64,000 bases of DNA, from assembly GCF_007751035.1 (NCBI RefSeq), contig NZ_CP036433.1:8971001-9035000 (forward strand), given 5' to 3'. This DNA comes from Lignipirellula cremea (GTDB taxonomy: Bacteria; Planctomycetota; Planctomycetia; Pirellulales; Pirellulaceae). The position numbers and the translations under genes are program-made. This document shows positions 53,509 to 64,000 of the stretch, one piece after another. Every line of letters starts with the position of its first letter. Position 1 is the first letter of the stretch. The notes below the pieces were generated by a model. The model had not been told where the DNA came from, did no database searches, and worked only from the letters and a program-made list of their open reading frames with translations.

Positions 53509-53942
53509 TTTGCGAATTCAATTTACCTTAGTGAATTCCAAGATCGCTTGCCTCGCCGCGAATGCTTCCCATGGAATCCGCCCTGCGAACCTGGCCGCTC
53601 TATTGTGCCGGAGCGTTCGGTCTCGGTTCGTGCGGGTAGGCTTCCTGGAAGGAGGCGGCCCTTCAAAGGCATTTTGAACTCCGCCCAAACACCCCATTGA
53701 ACAGCGGGGATAACCACAGGCCGGGCTGTCTGCGGACCATGTGACCACCCGCTCGACAGGCCGTAAGATGTGGGATCGCGGCATGGCGCTGGAGGCGTCG
53801 GAGGTGGGTCCGGCGCCTTTCATTTTGCAGTCAATATCGGTGGACATTCTTCCACCCTGATTGGTATTTACCAGAATCGGGTTCGGAACCACAATCGTGG
53901 CCGGGCAATAGCGAGGGAAGGTAATTCTCTCGGAGAACCGTC
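53509..53942. other. 434 bases, eroded sequence between two genes
   Basis: A frame continuing from the kinase break (VGADVATLGRQGVLQESLDL) may belong to another lost gene that was joined to the kinase. There is no ribosome site or family match. Confidence 0.35.
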
Positions 53943-54422
53943 ATGGATGGATTCTTGGCAACGGTCGTGAGCAGCGTATGGAAGCGTGTTTTAGATGGAT
54001 GCGCCGACATGGGATTCGCGACGGCAAAACACACTGCTTCCGCGAACACTCTGCAGTCGCGATTTTCCAACCTTCTCCAGGAACATCGACTGACTTGCGA
54101 CGAGCTGTTTGCATACGTTCTTGCGGATTGGAAGTGGACCGTAAAGAAGACGAAAACGGTCGGAGACGCAGCGAACAACCTGAATCGCGACAAAATCCAA
54201 TGGCTCGCCGCGAAATTTGGGGTGCAAGCAGATTGGTTGCCTGGTTCGGATCCGACGATTTATGAGGCCATCTTCGGGTACAAGGAGTTACCTGGCTTGT
54301 CAAGCAACGGATGTTCGGCTGGGGAGCGCGGGCCACAGCGTACTCTTGGCTTCTCACCAAGGGTCGTAAACATTGCCGATTCGTCAACTAAATCGGCGGC
54401 ATCTCGCGGACCCGTTCGGTAA
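53943..54422 (+). CDS. Hypothetical protein with a helix-turn-helix-like segment
   Basis: 159 residues, GGAG 7 bases before the ATG. I do not recognise the family. [21 protein letters not shown] and [20 protein letters not shown] followed by WLPG resemble the helices of Xre/Cro-type regulators, where a WLxG turn often follows the recognition helices. No signal peptide or membrane helix is seen. The end overlaps the convergent carbonic anhydrase gene by 35 bases, and the last 35 residues are low-complexity, so the original stop may have been lost. Confidence 0.5.
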   Translation: MDGFLATVVSSVWKRVLDGCADMGFATAKHTASANTLQSRFSNLLQEHRLTCDELFAYVLADWKWTVKKTKTVGDAANNLNRDKIQWLAAKFGVQADWLPGSDPTIYEAIFGYKELPGLSSNGCSAGERGPQRTLGFSPRVVNIADSSTKSAASRGPVR

Positions 54423-55053
54423 GCGGGCTAGAAACGTCTTTGACGGGCAGGAAGGCGTTCTCTTCCGGATCGAAACCAAAGACGTCGCCGGTCTCGAACT
54501 TGTAGACCCAGCCGTGCAGTTTCAGGTCCCCGCGACCAACGGCAGCCGCGACTGAAGGGTGGGTTCTCAGGTTTTCAAGTTGGACGAGGACGTTTTCTTC
54601 GACCGTCAGCGTCAATCGTTTGTCAGGGTCGGTCAGGTGTTTGTAGTTTTCGTTAACGATCCGCCGCGTTGCTTCGGCGTGCTGGAGATACGCTTGCACC
54701 GCTGGCATCTCTTTTATCGCTTCTGGATTCAGCAGGCCGCCCATCGCCCCGCAATGCGAATGACCGCAGATAATAATGTCGCGAATCTTCAGTGCCATTA
54801 CGGCGTATTCGATCGTGCACGCCTCACCGCCGAACACGCTCCCGTAAGGCGGAACGATGTTTCCAGCGGTGCGTTGAATGAACAGTTCACCCGGCCTGGT
54901 TTGCGTCAGGCGGTTTGGATCGATGCGTGAGTCCGAACAGGTGATGAACAGAGCCAGCGGATTTTGGCCTTCGGCGAGCGTCTCGAACAGCTTTTGATCT
55001 TGACTGAACGCTTCGCGTTGAAACCGGTGGATTCCGTCAACAAGTTTCTGCAT
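54388..55053 (-). CDS. Beta-class carbonic anhydrase
   Basis: 221 residues from the ATG at 55053 (AGAGGA 6 bases upstream); the frame opens 66 bases earlier. The zinc ligands are in [15 protein letters not shown] and [12 protein letters not shown] (Cys, Asp, His, Cys), with [12 protein letters not shown] and the C-terminal [18 protein letters not shown] as in plant-type/CynT-like enzymes. It interconverts CO2 and bicarbonate in the cytoplasm. It is divergent from the DabA operon, so the two probably act on the same carbon pool. Confidence 0.95.
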   Translation of the reverse strand: MQKLVDGIHRFQREAFSQDQKLFETLAEGQNPLALFITCSDSRIDPNRLTQTRPGELFIQRTAGNIVPPYGSVFGGEACTIEYAVMALKIRDIIICGHSHCGAMGGLLNPEAIKEMPAVQAYLQHAEATRRIVNENYKHLTDPDKRLTLTVEENVLVQLENLRTHPSVAAAVGRGDLKLHGWVYKFETGDVFGFDPEENAFLPVKDVSSPLTERVREMPPI

Positions 55054-55681
55054 CGGTTTTCCTCTAGCTATCCGGCAACCTGCCGCACAAGTATGGCGTG
55101 TATCCCAACTTTCAGGCAACTTTCCTTAAGTGAAATCGTATCTATTCAAATGGCGTTTCGCAACCCAAGTACGCGAATGGCGAAGCACGCTAATATAGGG
55201 GGGTAGCTTTGGAGGGTGTTCGATGGGAGATATCGGCGATGCCAGGTAATCGCGACGCGCTCGAAACGAGGCTTGCCTCGCTCCTTCACAAGTTGGCGGC
55301 AGGCGGCGAGCAGCAGATCTAAAACGGTGGCTGCGGTCGCAATCGGAAAGCAGGCCCGAAGGGGTCGGCCGAGAAATTCCGCTGCGTGCGGTTGTTGACG
55401 CCGGCGATTCTCCCGCCGAAACCGGAAACGGAGGGACTAACCCGCCTGTCGCTTGAGATAATTGGCCTGCACCTCCGCAATGCCGGCAGAATCCGCAGTA
55501 GATCGTGTAAACCTGCGCGTGTTCCCTGCTCCCGACTGTACGCAGGCGACCGTCGCTGCATTACGCGACACAGGGCCTGCTTCCACTTGTCTCTCCGTGT
55601 TGCATCCCCTACGATCATGGCCTTTGGCGCTCGTAAAAAATGGGTGTCAATATGTCCATTATCAAATAGAGGCCGTACGAC
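55054..55681. other. Divergent promoter region, 628 bases, between carbonic anhydrase and dabA
   Basis: Promoters for both operons should lie here. No regulator gene such as a LysR/CbbR is present. Small frames, including one of 27 codons near 55240-55323, have no support. Confidence 0.45.
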
Positions 55682-58600
55682 GTGCCCGCCCTGGAACTCG
55701 AAGACCCCCACCAATCCAATCATGGCGCCGACTCATTGCGGCACATGGTCGAGCACGCGGCCCACCTTCTCCCTGCTCAAGGGCCGATTGAAGCCTTTGT
55801 TCATCACAATACGCTGCATGCCTTTGAAGAACAATCGTTTGACGAGGCTGTGAAATTGGGGATGGCTCGCTACCACGCGGAACCCTACCTCTCCGAGCTG
55901 AAATTTCGTCAGCTTTACACCGCCGGACGTATCACCGACCACGATCTCGAAGCAGCGATTCACGACGATCTGGGTGAACGATCCAACGAGCAGATCAACG
56001 GGTTAGGCACGCGCTGCGAGATTCGCTACGGGATGCTGCGACATGCGTTGCAAATCGGTCCAGATGCGGAACTCCGATGGGTTGTCGCAGAAACGGATGC
56101 GTTGCATCGGTTTCGAGAAGAAGCGACAAATATCAATCGTTCACGCATTGTGTCGGCCGCGAAGAAGTGGCTGCTGGAGTCCAGCAATAAGTCGAATTCG
56201 ATCGACGCGTTGAATGGTCTGCTGGAGAAATTTGGGTCGAACTCGACGCTTTGGTCCGATGCGGCATGGGAATCATTCTCGCTGCATCTTCTCTGGCGTA
56301 CGTGTCTGAAGGGGGTTCGTTCGTTTCCAGCGAAGACTCGCTCCAGGCCGTTCGTGCGTCCGCGGGACTTGCTGCTGCATGCCACCGGCGAAGATATCGA
56401 CCGCAACGTCCACGAAGTGCTGATAATGTTCAGTGCGGCGTACCTGGACCAGGGATATTCTGACTGGCTTCTGCCAAATCGAGATCGAGGTTTCTTTGAG
56501 TCGTTTGTCGCACTGTATTCCGAAAATTCTTACGGGCTTGACCGCTGGCTGAGGCGACTGCCGGCGGAACTGGCCCTGCTCCGCGACAACGAGGTGACTC
56601 CAGAATGCTCCATCGAGGCGTCGCTGAAAGAACTGGGCGTCGCTGACTCGGATCGAGAAGAATTCATCACCCAAACATTACTCGCACTTGGCGGATGGGC
56701 GGGAATGATCTGGCAAATTGAATCTGGAATCGACTGGGTGGTGCATACCATCCCGAAGGGTTCGCTGATCGGCATGCTGGCCGTAACGTTGATTCTTGAA
56801 AAACACGCCATTCGTAATCTCGGCGGCAACGCCTTTAGCGAATCCGATTCCCTCGCGGCGATTGCCGAGTCCGCCCGAAAGCGATTAGCCGATTCGGCTC
56901 CGCTCAAACTGGAACGACAAGCGTTTTTGCTCTTTCAAGTCGCCCAGATGCTGGGATGGACTCCGCTCGAGCTGCAGCAACTCAGCGATTCGCAGTGGAA
57001 ATTGCTCTCGGACGAGGTCGAACTCTTTTCAGGAATCGAGCGGCGTCGTATCTTTCACGAGGCGTACGAACGCAAGTATCGGCACGCAGCACTCGGCGCC
57101 TTCGCGACGCATGCGGCACGACGCAAAGAGATCGCATCTCCCTGGGGCGAACGCCCGAATTTTCAAATCGTCACGTGCATCGACGATCGCGAAGAATCGT
57201 TTCGTCGTCACCTGGAAGAAGTGCATCCGAAGTGCCAGACATTTGGAGCGGCGGGATTCTTTGCCGTAGCGATGTACTATCGAGGGGCTGCCGACGGTTT
57301 CTACAAGCCGCTGTGTCCGGGAGTCATCACGCCCGACCACTACGTGCAGGAGGATGTGGGCTACACGTTTGAAGGCGTACATCAGGGACGAGCCGAATTG
57401 CGTCGCCGACTCGGACTGGCCGGGCGAGCGTTTCATACTCGCAGCCGCACCTTTATTGGCGGCATGTTTGCAGGCCTCTTTGGTTCGCTGGCAACGGCGC
57501 CGTTAGTGGCTCGCGTGCTGTTTCCTCATCTCACGTCTCGGATACGGCGACGTTTTGGTTCGTTGCTGCAGCCGCCGCCGGTAACCAAGCTGCAGCTTGA
57601 ACGCTATGCCGTCGACCCGGGACCAGCGAACATTCACATCGGTTATACGACCGATGAAATGGCAGGCGTCGTGGTTCGACTGCTGCAGGATATCGGGCTG
57701 ACGAAAACCGAAGACTTCTCGCGTCTGTTCGTCGTATGCGGCCATGGCTCATCAAGCCTCAACAACCCGCATGAATCCGCCTATTGCTGCGGCGCCTGTG
57801 CGGGAAAACGCGGCGGACCGAACGCTCGTGCGTTTGCCATGATGGCGAACGACTGGCGCGTGCGAGCAAAGGTCGCAAAGCTGGGAATCGCCATCCCCGA
57901 CGACACGACTTTTGTGGGGGCTTACCACAATACCTGCGATGACTCGGTCGTGTTCTACGATCTCGACCAGCTTCCGTCCTCGCATCGAGAAGAATTTGAA
58001 GCGGCGCGCGCCGCGATCGAAGAGTCACGCTGTCGCAATGCTCATGAACGCTGCCGTCGATTCGTGTCGGCGCCACTGAACATCTCGAATAAAGATGCAC
58101 TGCGCCACGTCGAAGCACGAGCCCAGGATATTTCACAAGCTCGCCCTGAATACAATCACGCCACCAACGCATTGTGCATCGTCGGGCGTCGCGATTGGAC
58201 GCGGGGTTTGTTTCTCGATCGTCGAGCGTTCTTGACGTCGTACGATTCAAGACAGGACGACGACGAGCATTCGATCCTGCTTCGCATTTTGTCAGCCGCC
58301 ATTCCGGTCTGTGCGGGCATCAACCTCGAATATTACTTCTCCTGCGTCGATTATTCGACTTACGGATCGGGGTCGAAGCTGCCTCACAACATTGTGTCGC
58401 TGCTGGGCGTGATGGAAGGCACATCGAGCGATCTGCGAACGGGCCTGTATCAGCAAATGGTCGAGATTCACGAACCGCTGCGGATTACCTTCGTCATCGA
58501 AACCACGCCCGAAGCCATGCTGTCGATTATGGAACGCAATCCCGCCATCGCCCGCTTGTGTCGCGGTTGCTGGTCGCACCTTGCCGTTATCGATCCGGAG

Positions 58601-58756
58601 ACGTCGCAGATTCAAGTATTTCGCGACGGCGGCTTTCAAACAGTCGATTCCCCAAAGAGCGATCTTCCGCAAGTTGATTCTTCGCTGGAATGTTATCAGG
58701 GAGAACGGGGCCACCTGCCGTTCTTTTCGATTGCCGAAACGACGGTGTCGCAATGA
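55682..58756 (+). CDS. dabA: DabA-type inorganic carbon transporter subunit (DUF2309)
   Basis: 1024 residues from a GTG. The beta-carbonic-anhydrase-like zinc site is split as in DabA: Cys and Asp in [20 protein letters not shown] (about residue 499), His in [20 protein letters not shown] (about 687), and Cys in the following [11 protein letters not shown]. The N-terminal [13 protein letters not shown] is also typical. DabA works with a proton-channel subunit to take up CO2/bicarbonate, driven by the proton gradient. Its stop overlaps the next ATG (ATGA), fixing the operon. The length is a little above usual. Confidence 0.93.
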   Translation: MPALELEDPHQSNHGADSLRHMVEHAAHLLPAQGPIEAFVHHNTLHAFEEQSFDEAVKLGMARYHAEPYLSELKFRQLYTAGRITDHDLEAAIHDDLGERSNEQINGLGTRCEIRYGMLRHALQIGPDAELRWVVAETDALHRFREEATNINRSRIVSAAKKWLLESSNKSNSIDALNGLLEKFGSNSTLWSDAAWESFSLHLLWRTCLKGVRSFPAKTRSRPFVRPRDLLLHATGEDIDRNVHEVLIMFSAAYLDQGYSDWLLPNRDRGFFESFVALYSENSYGLDRWLRRLPAELALLRDNEVTPECSIEASLKELGVADSDREEFITQTLLALGGWAGMIWQIESGIDWVVHTIPKGSLIGMLAVTLILEKHAIRNLGGNAFSESDSLAAIAESARKRLADSAPLKLERQAFLLFQVAQMLGWTPLELQQLSDSQWKLLSDEVELFSGIERRRIFHEAYERKYRHAALGAFATHAARRKEIASPWGERPNFQIVTCIDDREESFRRHLEEVHPKCQTFGAAGFFAVAMYYRGAADGFYKPLCPGVITPDHYVQEDVGYTFEGVHQGRAELRRRLGLAGRAFHTRSRTFIGGMFAGLFGSLATAPLVARVLFPHLTSRIRRRFGSLLQPPPVTKLQLERYAVDPGPANIHIGYTTDEMAGVVVRLLQDIGLTKTEDFSRLFVVCGHGSSSLNNPHESAYCCGACAGKRGGPNARAFAMMANDWRVRAKVAKLGIAIPDDTTFVGAYHNTCDDSVVFYDLDQLPSSHREEFEAARAAIEESRCRNAHERCRRFVSAPLNISNKDALRHVEARAQDISQARPEYNHATNALCIVGRRDWTRGLFLDRRAFLTSYDSRQDDDEHSILLRILSAAIPVCAGINLEYYFSCVDYSTYGSGSKLPHNIVSLLGVMEGTSSDLRTGLYQQMVEIHEPLRITFVIETTPEAMLSIMERNPAIARLCRGCWSHLAVIDPETSQIQVFRDGGFQTVDSPKSDLPQVDSSLECYQGERGHLPFFSIAETTVSQ

Positions 58757-60141
58757 CGCTTGAAACCGTTTTGCAATTCCTGGGTCTGATCGTTGTTGCA
58801 AGTCCCGCCGTACTGCTGGCGGCGCTTGGACTGCCGCTGTTGACCGGAATCGCACTCAGTGAAGACGCTCAGGCGAGGTTGACGAAGGCCGGAGTCGTGG
58901 TTGGCCTGGTGGCGGCAATATTGATTCTCGGATTGATGCTCGTAACGGGCTCCCGCCACGTGCCGATTGAGCTTGGCCACTGGGTTTCGATCGAACAGGA
59001 ACACTTTCATTTCCATTTGAAATTCGTCTTCGATCGGCTGTCCGTACCGTTTGCCATTCTCTCATTCGTGCTGTGCGGAACGGTGGGCGCGTTCGCGACC
59101 GTCTATCTGCATCGCGAACAAGGCTACGCGAGATTCTTCCTGCTGTATGCACTGTTTCTGCTCGGGATGGTGGTCAGTTCACTTGCCGGAACTATTGAGA
59201 CCTTGTTCTTTGGCTGGGAGCTTGTCGGTTTGTCATCGACGTTGCTGGTTGCGTATTTCCACGAACGACCGGGACCGGTTCGCAATGGCCTTCGCGTATG
59301 GACCACCTATCGACTTGCCGACGCGGCGTTTCTCGTGGCCGCGCTGACGATGCACCACTTGACCGGGGCTGGCGACTTCGCCGGACTGATGGGATCGGGT
59401 CCGTGGCCAGAAGGCGTCGCGGCGATTGATTCCTGGTCGGCGCTGGCAGTGGGGTTACTGTTATTGCTGGCGGCGGCGGGCAAGTCGGGAATGATTCCGT
59501 TCTCTGGTTGGCTGCCGCGAGCGATGGAAGGACCGACTCCTTCGAGCGCTGTGTTCTACGGAGCGCTATCCGTGCATCTCGGAACGTTTTTGCTGCTGCG
59601 GGTTAGTCCATTGCTGGATGTCTCCTTGCCGCTACGAATCGCTGTGATCACTCTGGGACTGGTCTCGGCGGTCTTCGGCACACTGGCTTCGCGCGTGCAA
59701 AGCGACGTGAAAAACGCCCTGGCGTTCGCGTCGCTCACGCAAGTCGGCATCATCACCATCGAGATTGGACTCGGCCTCCGATACATCGCCCTGATTCACA
59801 TGATCGGCCACGCCTGTCTGCGAACTCTGCAACTGCTGCGGGCGCCTTCGGTACTGCGAGATCATCAGATGCTGGAAGACGCCGTTGGCGCCCACCTGAC
59901 CGGCGATGCAGTGAACCCTTCGCGGCCAGCCACGGCGTTTCAATTATGGCTGTATCGATTCGCCCTGCATCGCGGCTATCTCGACGCGACACTGGATCGC
60001 TGGATTGTTCGCCCGTTTATCGGCTTCTTTCAGTGGTGCGAGGCGATGGAGCGACGATGGACGAATTTCCTTTCCGGCGGCGAATCGCTTCCGTCCGATC
60101 GGCTCAAGCCTTACGATGATACACTGGAGGATGTGGCCTGA
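58753..60141 (+). CDS. dabB: DabB-type NuoL/ND5-like membrane subunit
   Basis: 462 residues, starting in the dabA stop. It has about 13 helices; the antiporter core shows [20 protein letters not shown] (the TM5 Glu), [20 protein letters not shown] (Lys of the channel), and [20 protein letters not shown], then [14 protein letters not shown]. The C-terminal part is shorter than in NuoL, as in DabB proteins. It should pass protons to power DabA. Its stop and the next start share one base (TGATG). Confidence 0.92.
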   Translation: MTLETVLQFLGLIVVASPAVLLAALGLPLLTGIALSEDAQARLTKAGVVVGLVAAILILGLMLVTGSRHVPIELGHWVSIEQEHFHFHLKFVFDRLSVPFAILSFVLCGTVGAFATVYLHREQGYARFFLLYALFLLGMVVSSLAGTIETLFFGWELVGLSSTLLVAYFHERPGPVRNGLRVWTTYRLADAAFLVAALTMHHLTGAGDFAGLMGSGPWPEGVAAIDSWSALAVGLLLLLAAAGKSGMIPFSGWLPRAMEGPTPSSAVFYGALSVHLGTFLLLRVSPLLDVSLPLRIAVITLGLVSAVFGTLASRVQSDVKNALAFASLTQVGIITIEIGLGLRYIALIHMIGHACLRTLQLLRAPSVLRDHQMLEDAVGAHLTGDAVNPSRPATAFQLWLYRFALHRGYLDATLDRWIVRPFIGFFQWCEAMERRWTNFLSGGESLPSDRLKPYDDTLEDVA

Positions 60142-61622
60142 TGTCGGAACTCCATCTGCCGTGGCTACAGTTGTCGGTACTGCTTCCACTCGTCGGAGCG
60201 GTTGGAGTCTGGTGGCTCAAAGACCGCGACCGTGCGAGAACGATGAGCACGATTGTTTGTGGTGCGACGCTCGTCTGTGCAATTGGCGAATGGCTCGACT
60301 TCGCCACGCTCGGATCGTTTGCCGCTCACGATCGCTGGGACCTGTTTCAGCTGCTCTTTCACGTCGACGTGTATGTGGTTGACGAACTGAGCGCTCCGTT
60401 GCTCCCGCTGGGGGCATTGGCGTATCTTGCGACGGTAATGACGACCTTGCGAACGAAGAGCAGCCGCTTTGCGTTCGGCTGGACTCTGGTTTCCGAGTCC
60501 CTTCTGCTGGCAACGCTATCCTGCCGAAATCCGTGGCTGATTATCGCCCTGCTTGCCGCAGCAACGATTCCTCCGTTGCTTGAATTGCGACAGCGAAAAC
60601 AGTCCACGCGAGTCTACGTGTCTCATATGGGACTGTTTATTGCGTTGCTGGTGGCGGGGCAGTTGCTGGTGGGCGTCGACGCCAGTCCCGCGAATCCACC
60701 GATACTGGCGGGTTGTCTGCTAACGGCGGGCGCCTTGATCCGCAGCGGAATCTTTCCGCTACATTGCTGGATGACGGATCTGTTTGAGAAGGCCACACTA
60801 GGCACGGCGTTGTTATTTGTCACCCCCATGGCGGGAGCCTACGCCGTGATGCGACTTGTGCTTCCCGTTGCTCCCTCGTGGGCCTTGCAGAGCATTGCCA
60901 TCCTGTCGCTGGCGACCGCGATCTATGCAGCCGGGATGGCTCTGGTACAGAGAGACTCGCGTCGCTTCTTCTGTTACCTGTTTCTCAGTCATTCGTCGCT
61001 CGTGCTGGTTGGACTGGAGATGGCGACGCCTATCGGACTAACGGGAGCGCTCTGCGTCTGGCTTTCGGTAGGAATCTCCTTGCTCGGTTTTGGACTGGCG
61101 TTACGAAGCGTCGAAGCCAGAACAGGCCGCTTGTCGCTTGATAGCTTCCATGGCCTTTACGAACACACCCCGTTCCTGGCTGCAATGTTCTTGCTGACCG
61201 GGCTGGCGTCAATCGGATTCCCCGGAACTGTGGGATTCATCGGAACGGAACTGCTCGTAGAAGGAGCTGTCGCGGTGTACCCGCTGGTTGGTCTCGCCGT
61301 CGTCGTTGCGGCCGCCATGAACGGCGTGGCTGTTGTGAAAGCCTATTTCCACATCTTCACGGGTACGCGACACATTGCGACCGTCTCCATGCGATGCCGT
61401 CCTGCAGAACGTATCACGATTCTCGTTGAGGTCGTCCTGATCATCGGCGGAGGACTCGTTCCTCAGCCTGGTGTCGAATCACGGTACCACGCGTCCCTCG
61501 CCCTGCTGGAACAACGCGGCGACCTTGGCGACGAACATGCAAAAGACATCTACGACGATAATGCGACGACGCTCGACAGGACTGAACCTGCCGCAACAGA
61601 CAAGAATCAAAATAAACCATAA
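60141..61622 (+). CDS. Second NuoL/M-like membrane subunit of the dab operon
   Basis: 493 residues with 13-14 helices. It is more diverged than the dabB product. [20 protein letters not shown] and [20 protein letters not shown] mark the NuoL/M/N antiporter fold, and [19 protein letters not shown] matches the C-terminal half. In the channel segment the usual Lys is not kept ([11 protein letters not shown] instead of GKSGxxPxH). The C-terminal 45 residues are a polar cytoplasmic tail. Coupled to dabB by TGATG, it belongs to the transporter. Known DAB systems are described with DabA plus one DabB, so this is an extra part. Confidence 0.85.
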   Translation: MSELHLPWLQLSVLLPLVGAVGVWWLKDRDRARTMSTIVCGATLVCAIGEWLDFATLGSFAAHDRWDLFQLLFHVDVYVVDELSAPLLPLGALAYLATVMTTLRTKSSRFAFGWTLVSESLLLATLSCRNPWLIIALLAAATIPPLLELRQRKQSTRVYVSHMGLFIALLVAGQLLVGVDASPANPPILAGCLLTAGALIRSGIFPLHCWMTDLFEKATLGTALLFVTPMAGAYAVMRLVLPVAPSWALQSIAILSLATAIYAAGMALVQRDSRRFFCYLFLSHSSLVLVGLEMATPIGLTGALCVWLSVGISLLGFGLALRSVEARTGRLSLDSFHGLYEHTPFLAAMFLLTGLASIGFPGTVGFIGTELLVEGAVAVYPLVGLAVVVAAAMNGVAVVKAYFHIFTGTRHIATVSMRCRPAERITILVEVVLIIGGGLVPQPGVESRYHASLALLEQRGDLGDEHAKDIYDDNATTLDRTEPAATDKNQNKP

Positions 61623-62579
61623 CCGACAGAGAAAATTTCCAGAAAGCTCTGCGACGCGACATGTCCGGCTTCCTTAAGTATTTCAAACGCGACATTATCT
61701 CAGGACCCAAGGGCATCACGGATCAAGTCGCTGGGTATCATCCGTCTGAACAAGCATGTCCCTGGCTCATCTTGACGATTACATTTGGACCAGGCGGGCA
61801 ATCCGTGTCGGATATCTTTGGTGGAGCAGATAGCAAGGGCGTTTCCCCATACGCGTCTTTTCCGTCGTCAGAACGCGAACGACTGTTGGTCTTCTGGCGA
61901 GGCAAGACCTCCGTCACTCGTTTATGGAGGCCTTGCGATCGAAAACAGATAAATACGTCGCAAGTCGTTGACATCATTACCGTTGCTGCGATTGAAAATG
62001 AGCCGCAAGCAGGCTTTCAGAGACTCCTGCCGTCTCCACTGGAGTTAATCGGCCCTTCCCAAGTTGTTGCGGTGCAACGGTTTGCGAACGGCCGATTGCA
62101 TTGACACAAGCGTGTGTCAATCGTACGTCCATCAGCTCGCTGGCCCTCTCGATCACGGCATGGCGTCGTTCGGCGTGGCCGCTGCAAAGGATGTTGAGGG
62201 AAGGCTGATGGTCGTCATGGTCGAGTTTGCTTAGCGCTCGCGTTGTGCGGTTTCTCGCCGCCAGCGATCGGGACGGGTTGGCGGCGTCTCAGGGAATGGT
62301 CGAATCCAAGACACTTGCGCCCGGAATTGAGGCCTGGCAGCCTGATGAGCAACGCCCGATCGCCCGCGAAACGAGGCCAATTCAGAAGCGGTCGCGTGAT
62401 CCCGCGTGACGCAAATTGTTGCATACATTGCGCAAAAACGTAATTGCCGCGGTAGCCACAACCGGCTATGGTTGAAAAAGCGTTTGGTCTGACGCAACCA
62501 AACTCTTTCCCTCACCAGCAGTTGTGCCCTGCCCTCTTATCCGCTGGAAAATGCGTCAGCATTTACCAGGACCCTCCCC
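61623..62579. other. Region of 957 bases without a supported gene
   Basis: A 147-codon plus frame from 61661 (MSGFLKYFKRDIISGPKG) has no ribosome site or known family, and a minus frame over the same bases is equally plausible, so neither is called. The palindrome at 62100-62121 is listed separately. Confidence 0.4.
62100..62121. promoter_or_regulatory. Perfect 9-bp-arm palindrome, candidate operator or hairpin
   Basis: ATTGACACA, AGCG, TGTGTCAAT. The left arm contains a TTGACA -35-like box. No T-run follows, so it is not a typical terminator. It lies 480 bases before the right-edge cytochrome gene. The function is unknown. Confidence 0.5.
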
Positions 62580-64000
62580 ATGCTTCGCTTTCTCTTGAAC
62601 GGTCGCTCTTTCGCAGCGGCGCTGTGGCTTGTCGTGTTTGGCACGGCCATGAACTGCTTTGGGCAGCAGGAGCAGCGTTCTTTTGAAACAGTCGTCAAAC
62701 CGTTCCTGATGCAGCACTGCGCCGATTGCCATTCGGGTGACGAACCCAAGGCGAGGTTCGATCCGGGGAAATTGACCCCGGATTTCTCGCAAGACGAAAC
62801 AGCGAATCGCTGGATCGAGGTGATGCACCGCTTACAGTTCGGCGAGATGCCGCCGCCGGAGGAAGCCCAACCGGACCCGATCGCGAAAGCGAATGTGATC
62901 AGTTGGATCCTCCAACAGATGGCCAAGACAAACCGCTACGAAGCCTACCAGAAGAAACTGCTGGCGCCCGAGTACGGAAACTGGGTCAGTCATGAAAAGC
63001 TGTTTTCGGGGGAAATCAAAACGCGTCCTTTTTCGCCGTCGCGACTATGGCGATTCAGTCCCGAGATCTTCGAGGGAAAAGGCTTTCCTCGCGCTCGAAG
63101 CCCCTTTGCGTACGTCACGCGAGAGAATGGGGTGCGAGACTTCTCCGCCATGTCGGCGGTCGATCAAAGCACGGTTCAGATGATTCTGATCAACGCCGAT
63201 CAACTGCTTGAATTTCGGCAACAAAGAGGAGATTTCAAAGACTTCGAGGATGAGCGTCGACCCGTCCCGGACCAGATGCTCGGCGAGACCGTACGCAAGG
63301 AGTTTCGCACCGTGATCGGGCGAGACGTCAGCGAAGAAGAACTGGCCCGGTACCTCGGTTTCCTCAAGCAGAACATCCAAGACGGCGGGAGCCTTGACGG
63401 TCTCAAGATCACGATCAAAGCGATGTTTCTAAGCCCAGAAGCGATCTACCGCATGGAGTTTGGTCTGGGAGAGACCGACGAACACGGTCGTCGCCGATTA
63501 TCGCCTGAAGAAACGGCTTACGCGATTGCGTACGCCTTGACCGATCGCAGCCCCGAACACTCGGCACCCATCAGGAACGCGCTACGGCAGGGCAAACTGT
63601 CCAGCCAGCAGGAGGTGGCCGCTGTTGTGCGGCAGGTGCTTGACGAAGGACTCGCCAACGAAAGCTGGGATCGCCCCCGCCTGCCGCGAATCCGGCGTTT
63701 CTTTGAGGAGTTCTTTGGATACAACCGGGCCGGCGCCGTCTTCAAGGATAACGACCGGCGAAACCGGGAAGGAATCCCGCAATGGAACACCAGCATGCTG
63801 GTTCACGATGCGTTGACGTTAATTGAGCACCACCTCCAGCGAGACCAGGACGTTATCGCCGAACTGTTGACCACCAACGAGTACTTCGTGGCGCACCCAG
63901 GCGACAATGAATTCGCGCGGGAGCACTACGAGACGACGCTCGCAGAAGTGACTCGCCCCGACTACGTGGAGTCGCAAGCGGCGGAGCGGCAAAAGTCGCT
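62580..64000 (+). CDS. Planctomycete cytochrome c / DUF1592-type protein (C-terminus beyond window)
   Basis: From the ATG at 62580 the frame stays open to the window edge (473 codons). A signal peptide (SFAAALWLVVFGTAMNCFG) precedes one haem-c motif in FLMQHCADCHSGDEPKA, followed by MHRLQFGEMPPPEEAQPD, the usual linker after the cytochrome. Then come DUF1592-like blocks (TIKAMFLSPEAIYRMEFGLG; LSPEETAYAIAYALTDRSPE; RIRRFFEEFFGYNRAGAVFKD; LLTTNEYFV). DUF1588/1585 would follow outside. The ribosome site is weak (CCAGGA about 9 bases before the ATG). It is a diverged relative of the left-edge gene. Confidence 0.85.
   Translation, partial: MLRFLLNGRSFAAALWLVVFGTAMNCFGQQEQRSFETVVKPFLMQHCADCHSGDEPKARFDPGKLTPDFSQDETANRWIEVMHRLQFGEMPPPEEAQPDPIAKANVISWILQQMAKTNRYEAYQKKLLAPEYGNWVSHEKLFSGEIKTRPFSPSRLWRFSPEIFEGKGFPRARSPFAYVTRENGVRDFSAMSAVDQSTVQMILINADQLLEFRQQRGDFKDFEDERRPVPDQMLGETVRKEFRTVIGRDVSEEELARYLGFLKQNIQDGGSLDGLKITIKAMFLSPEAIYRMEFGLGETDEHGRRRLSPEETAYAIAYALTDRSPEHSAPIRNALRQGKLSSQQEVAAVVRQVLDEGLANESWDRPRLPRIRRFFEEFFGYNRAGAVFKDNDRRNREGIPQWNTSMLVHDALTLIEHHLQRDQDVIAELLTTNEYFVAHPGDNEFAREHYETTLAEVTRPDYVESQAAERQKS

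Noticed and set aside
53941-54387. 148-codon minus frame opposite the HTH-like gene
   Set aside because: Arg/Ser/Cys-rich composition typical of antisense; the plus frame has a ribosome site and plausible helices.
61661-62104. 147-codon plus-strand frame after the dab operon
   Set aside because: No ribosome site or recognised family, and an opposing frame over the same bases is equally open.
1-64000. tRNA, rRNA or CRISPR
   Set aside because: I looked for T-loop-like strings and regularly spaced direct repeats and found none that held up.

Overview
The window looks like a chromosome segment from a planctomycete of the Pirellulales type. The basis is family content rather than any marker gene: two 'planctomycete cytochrome c' proteins of the DUF1587/1592/1588/1585 kind (one cut at each window edge), a DUF1559 protein with a prepilin-type N-terminus beside a small lipoprotein, a DUF6268-like outer-membrane protein, a Planctomycetes-style Ser/Thr kinase, and high GC. 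I saw no rRNA, tRNA or CRISPR array.

Layout. 0-7 kb: ordinary planctomycete surface and envelope genes (cytochrome, WD40 propeller, barrel protein, sialate O-acetylesterase-like protein). 7.1-7.7 kb: a decayed, internally deleted integrase-type IS. 8.0-21.7 kb: an anaerobic redox block. It holds NfnAB (electron-bifurcating ferredoxin:NADP oxidoreductase), a universal stress protein, a hemerythrin, a hydrogenase maturation protease, a cyclic-nucleotide-domain protein, a complete group 3b-type [NiFe] hydrogenase (HydBGDA order), pyruvate:ferredoxin oxidoreductase, and a dihydroorotate-dehydrogenase-like protein with an internal deletion. 22.0-34.6 kb: ArsR regulator, tandem USP, P-type cation ATPase, BON protein, APH/P-loop kinase, phosphofructokinase, histone-deacetylase-family enzyme, and an ADP-forming acyl-CoA synthetase/GNAT gene interrupted by one in-frame TAA. 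Much of this set parallels the mycobacterial DosR dormancy regulon.

34.6-44.1 kb: a dead ABC ATPase, a di-haem cytochrome c peroxidase, then a minus-strand sulfide/persulfide operon. Read in its own direction this is ArsR, rhodanese-DUF2892, TauE/SafE, MBL-rhodanese, a tiny membrane protein whose frame continues past a TGA, DUF1641, sulfide:quinone oxidoreductase, and CoA-disulfide reductase-rhodanese. A TATCGT-N6-ACGATA palindrome lies between ArsR and the rhodanese gene, and a near copy lies upstream of ArsR. 44.4-54.4 kb: an accessory, repeat-rich region with a USP, a shortened flavin reductase, an HUH transposase, IS91-like and integrase fragments, small hairpin repeats, a DUF1559/lipoprotein pair, DUF808 and a truncated kinase. 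54.4-61.6 kb: beta-carbonic anhydrase and, divergently, a DabA-type inorganic-carbon transporter with two NuoL/M-like membrane subunits.

Together the genes suggest a low-oxygen lifestyle kit. Pyruvate is oxidised to acetyl-CoA with reduced ferredoxin (PFOR). Electrons are balanced between ferredoxin, NADH and NADPH (Nfn) and disposed of as H2 or to sulfur (3b hydrogenase). Acetyl-CoA may yield ATP (acyl-CoA synthetase), sulfide is oxidised and detoxified, and bicarbonate is concentrated. The assignments come from motif reading; no database search was run.
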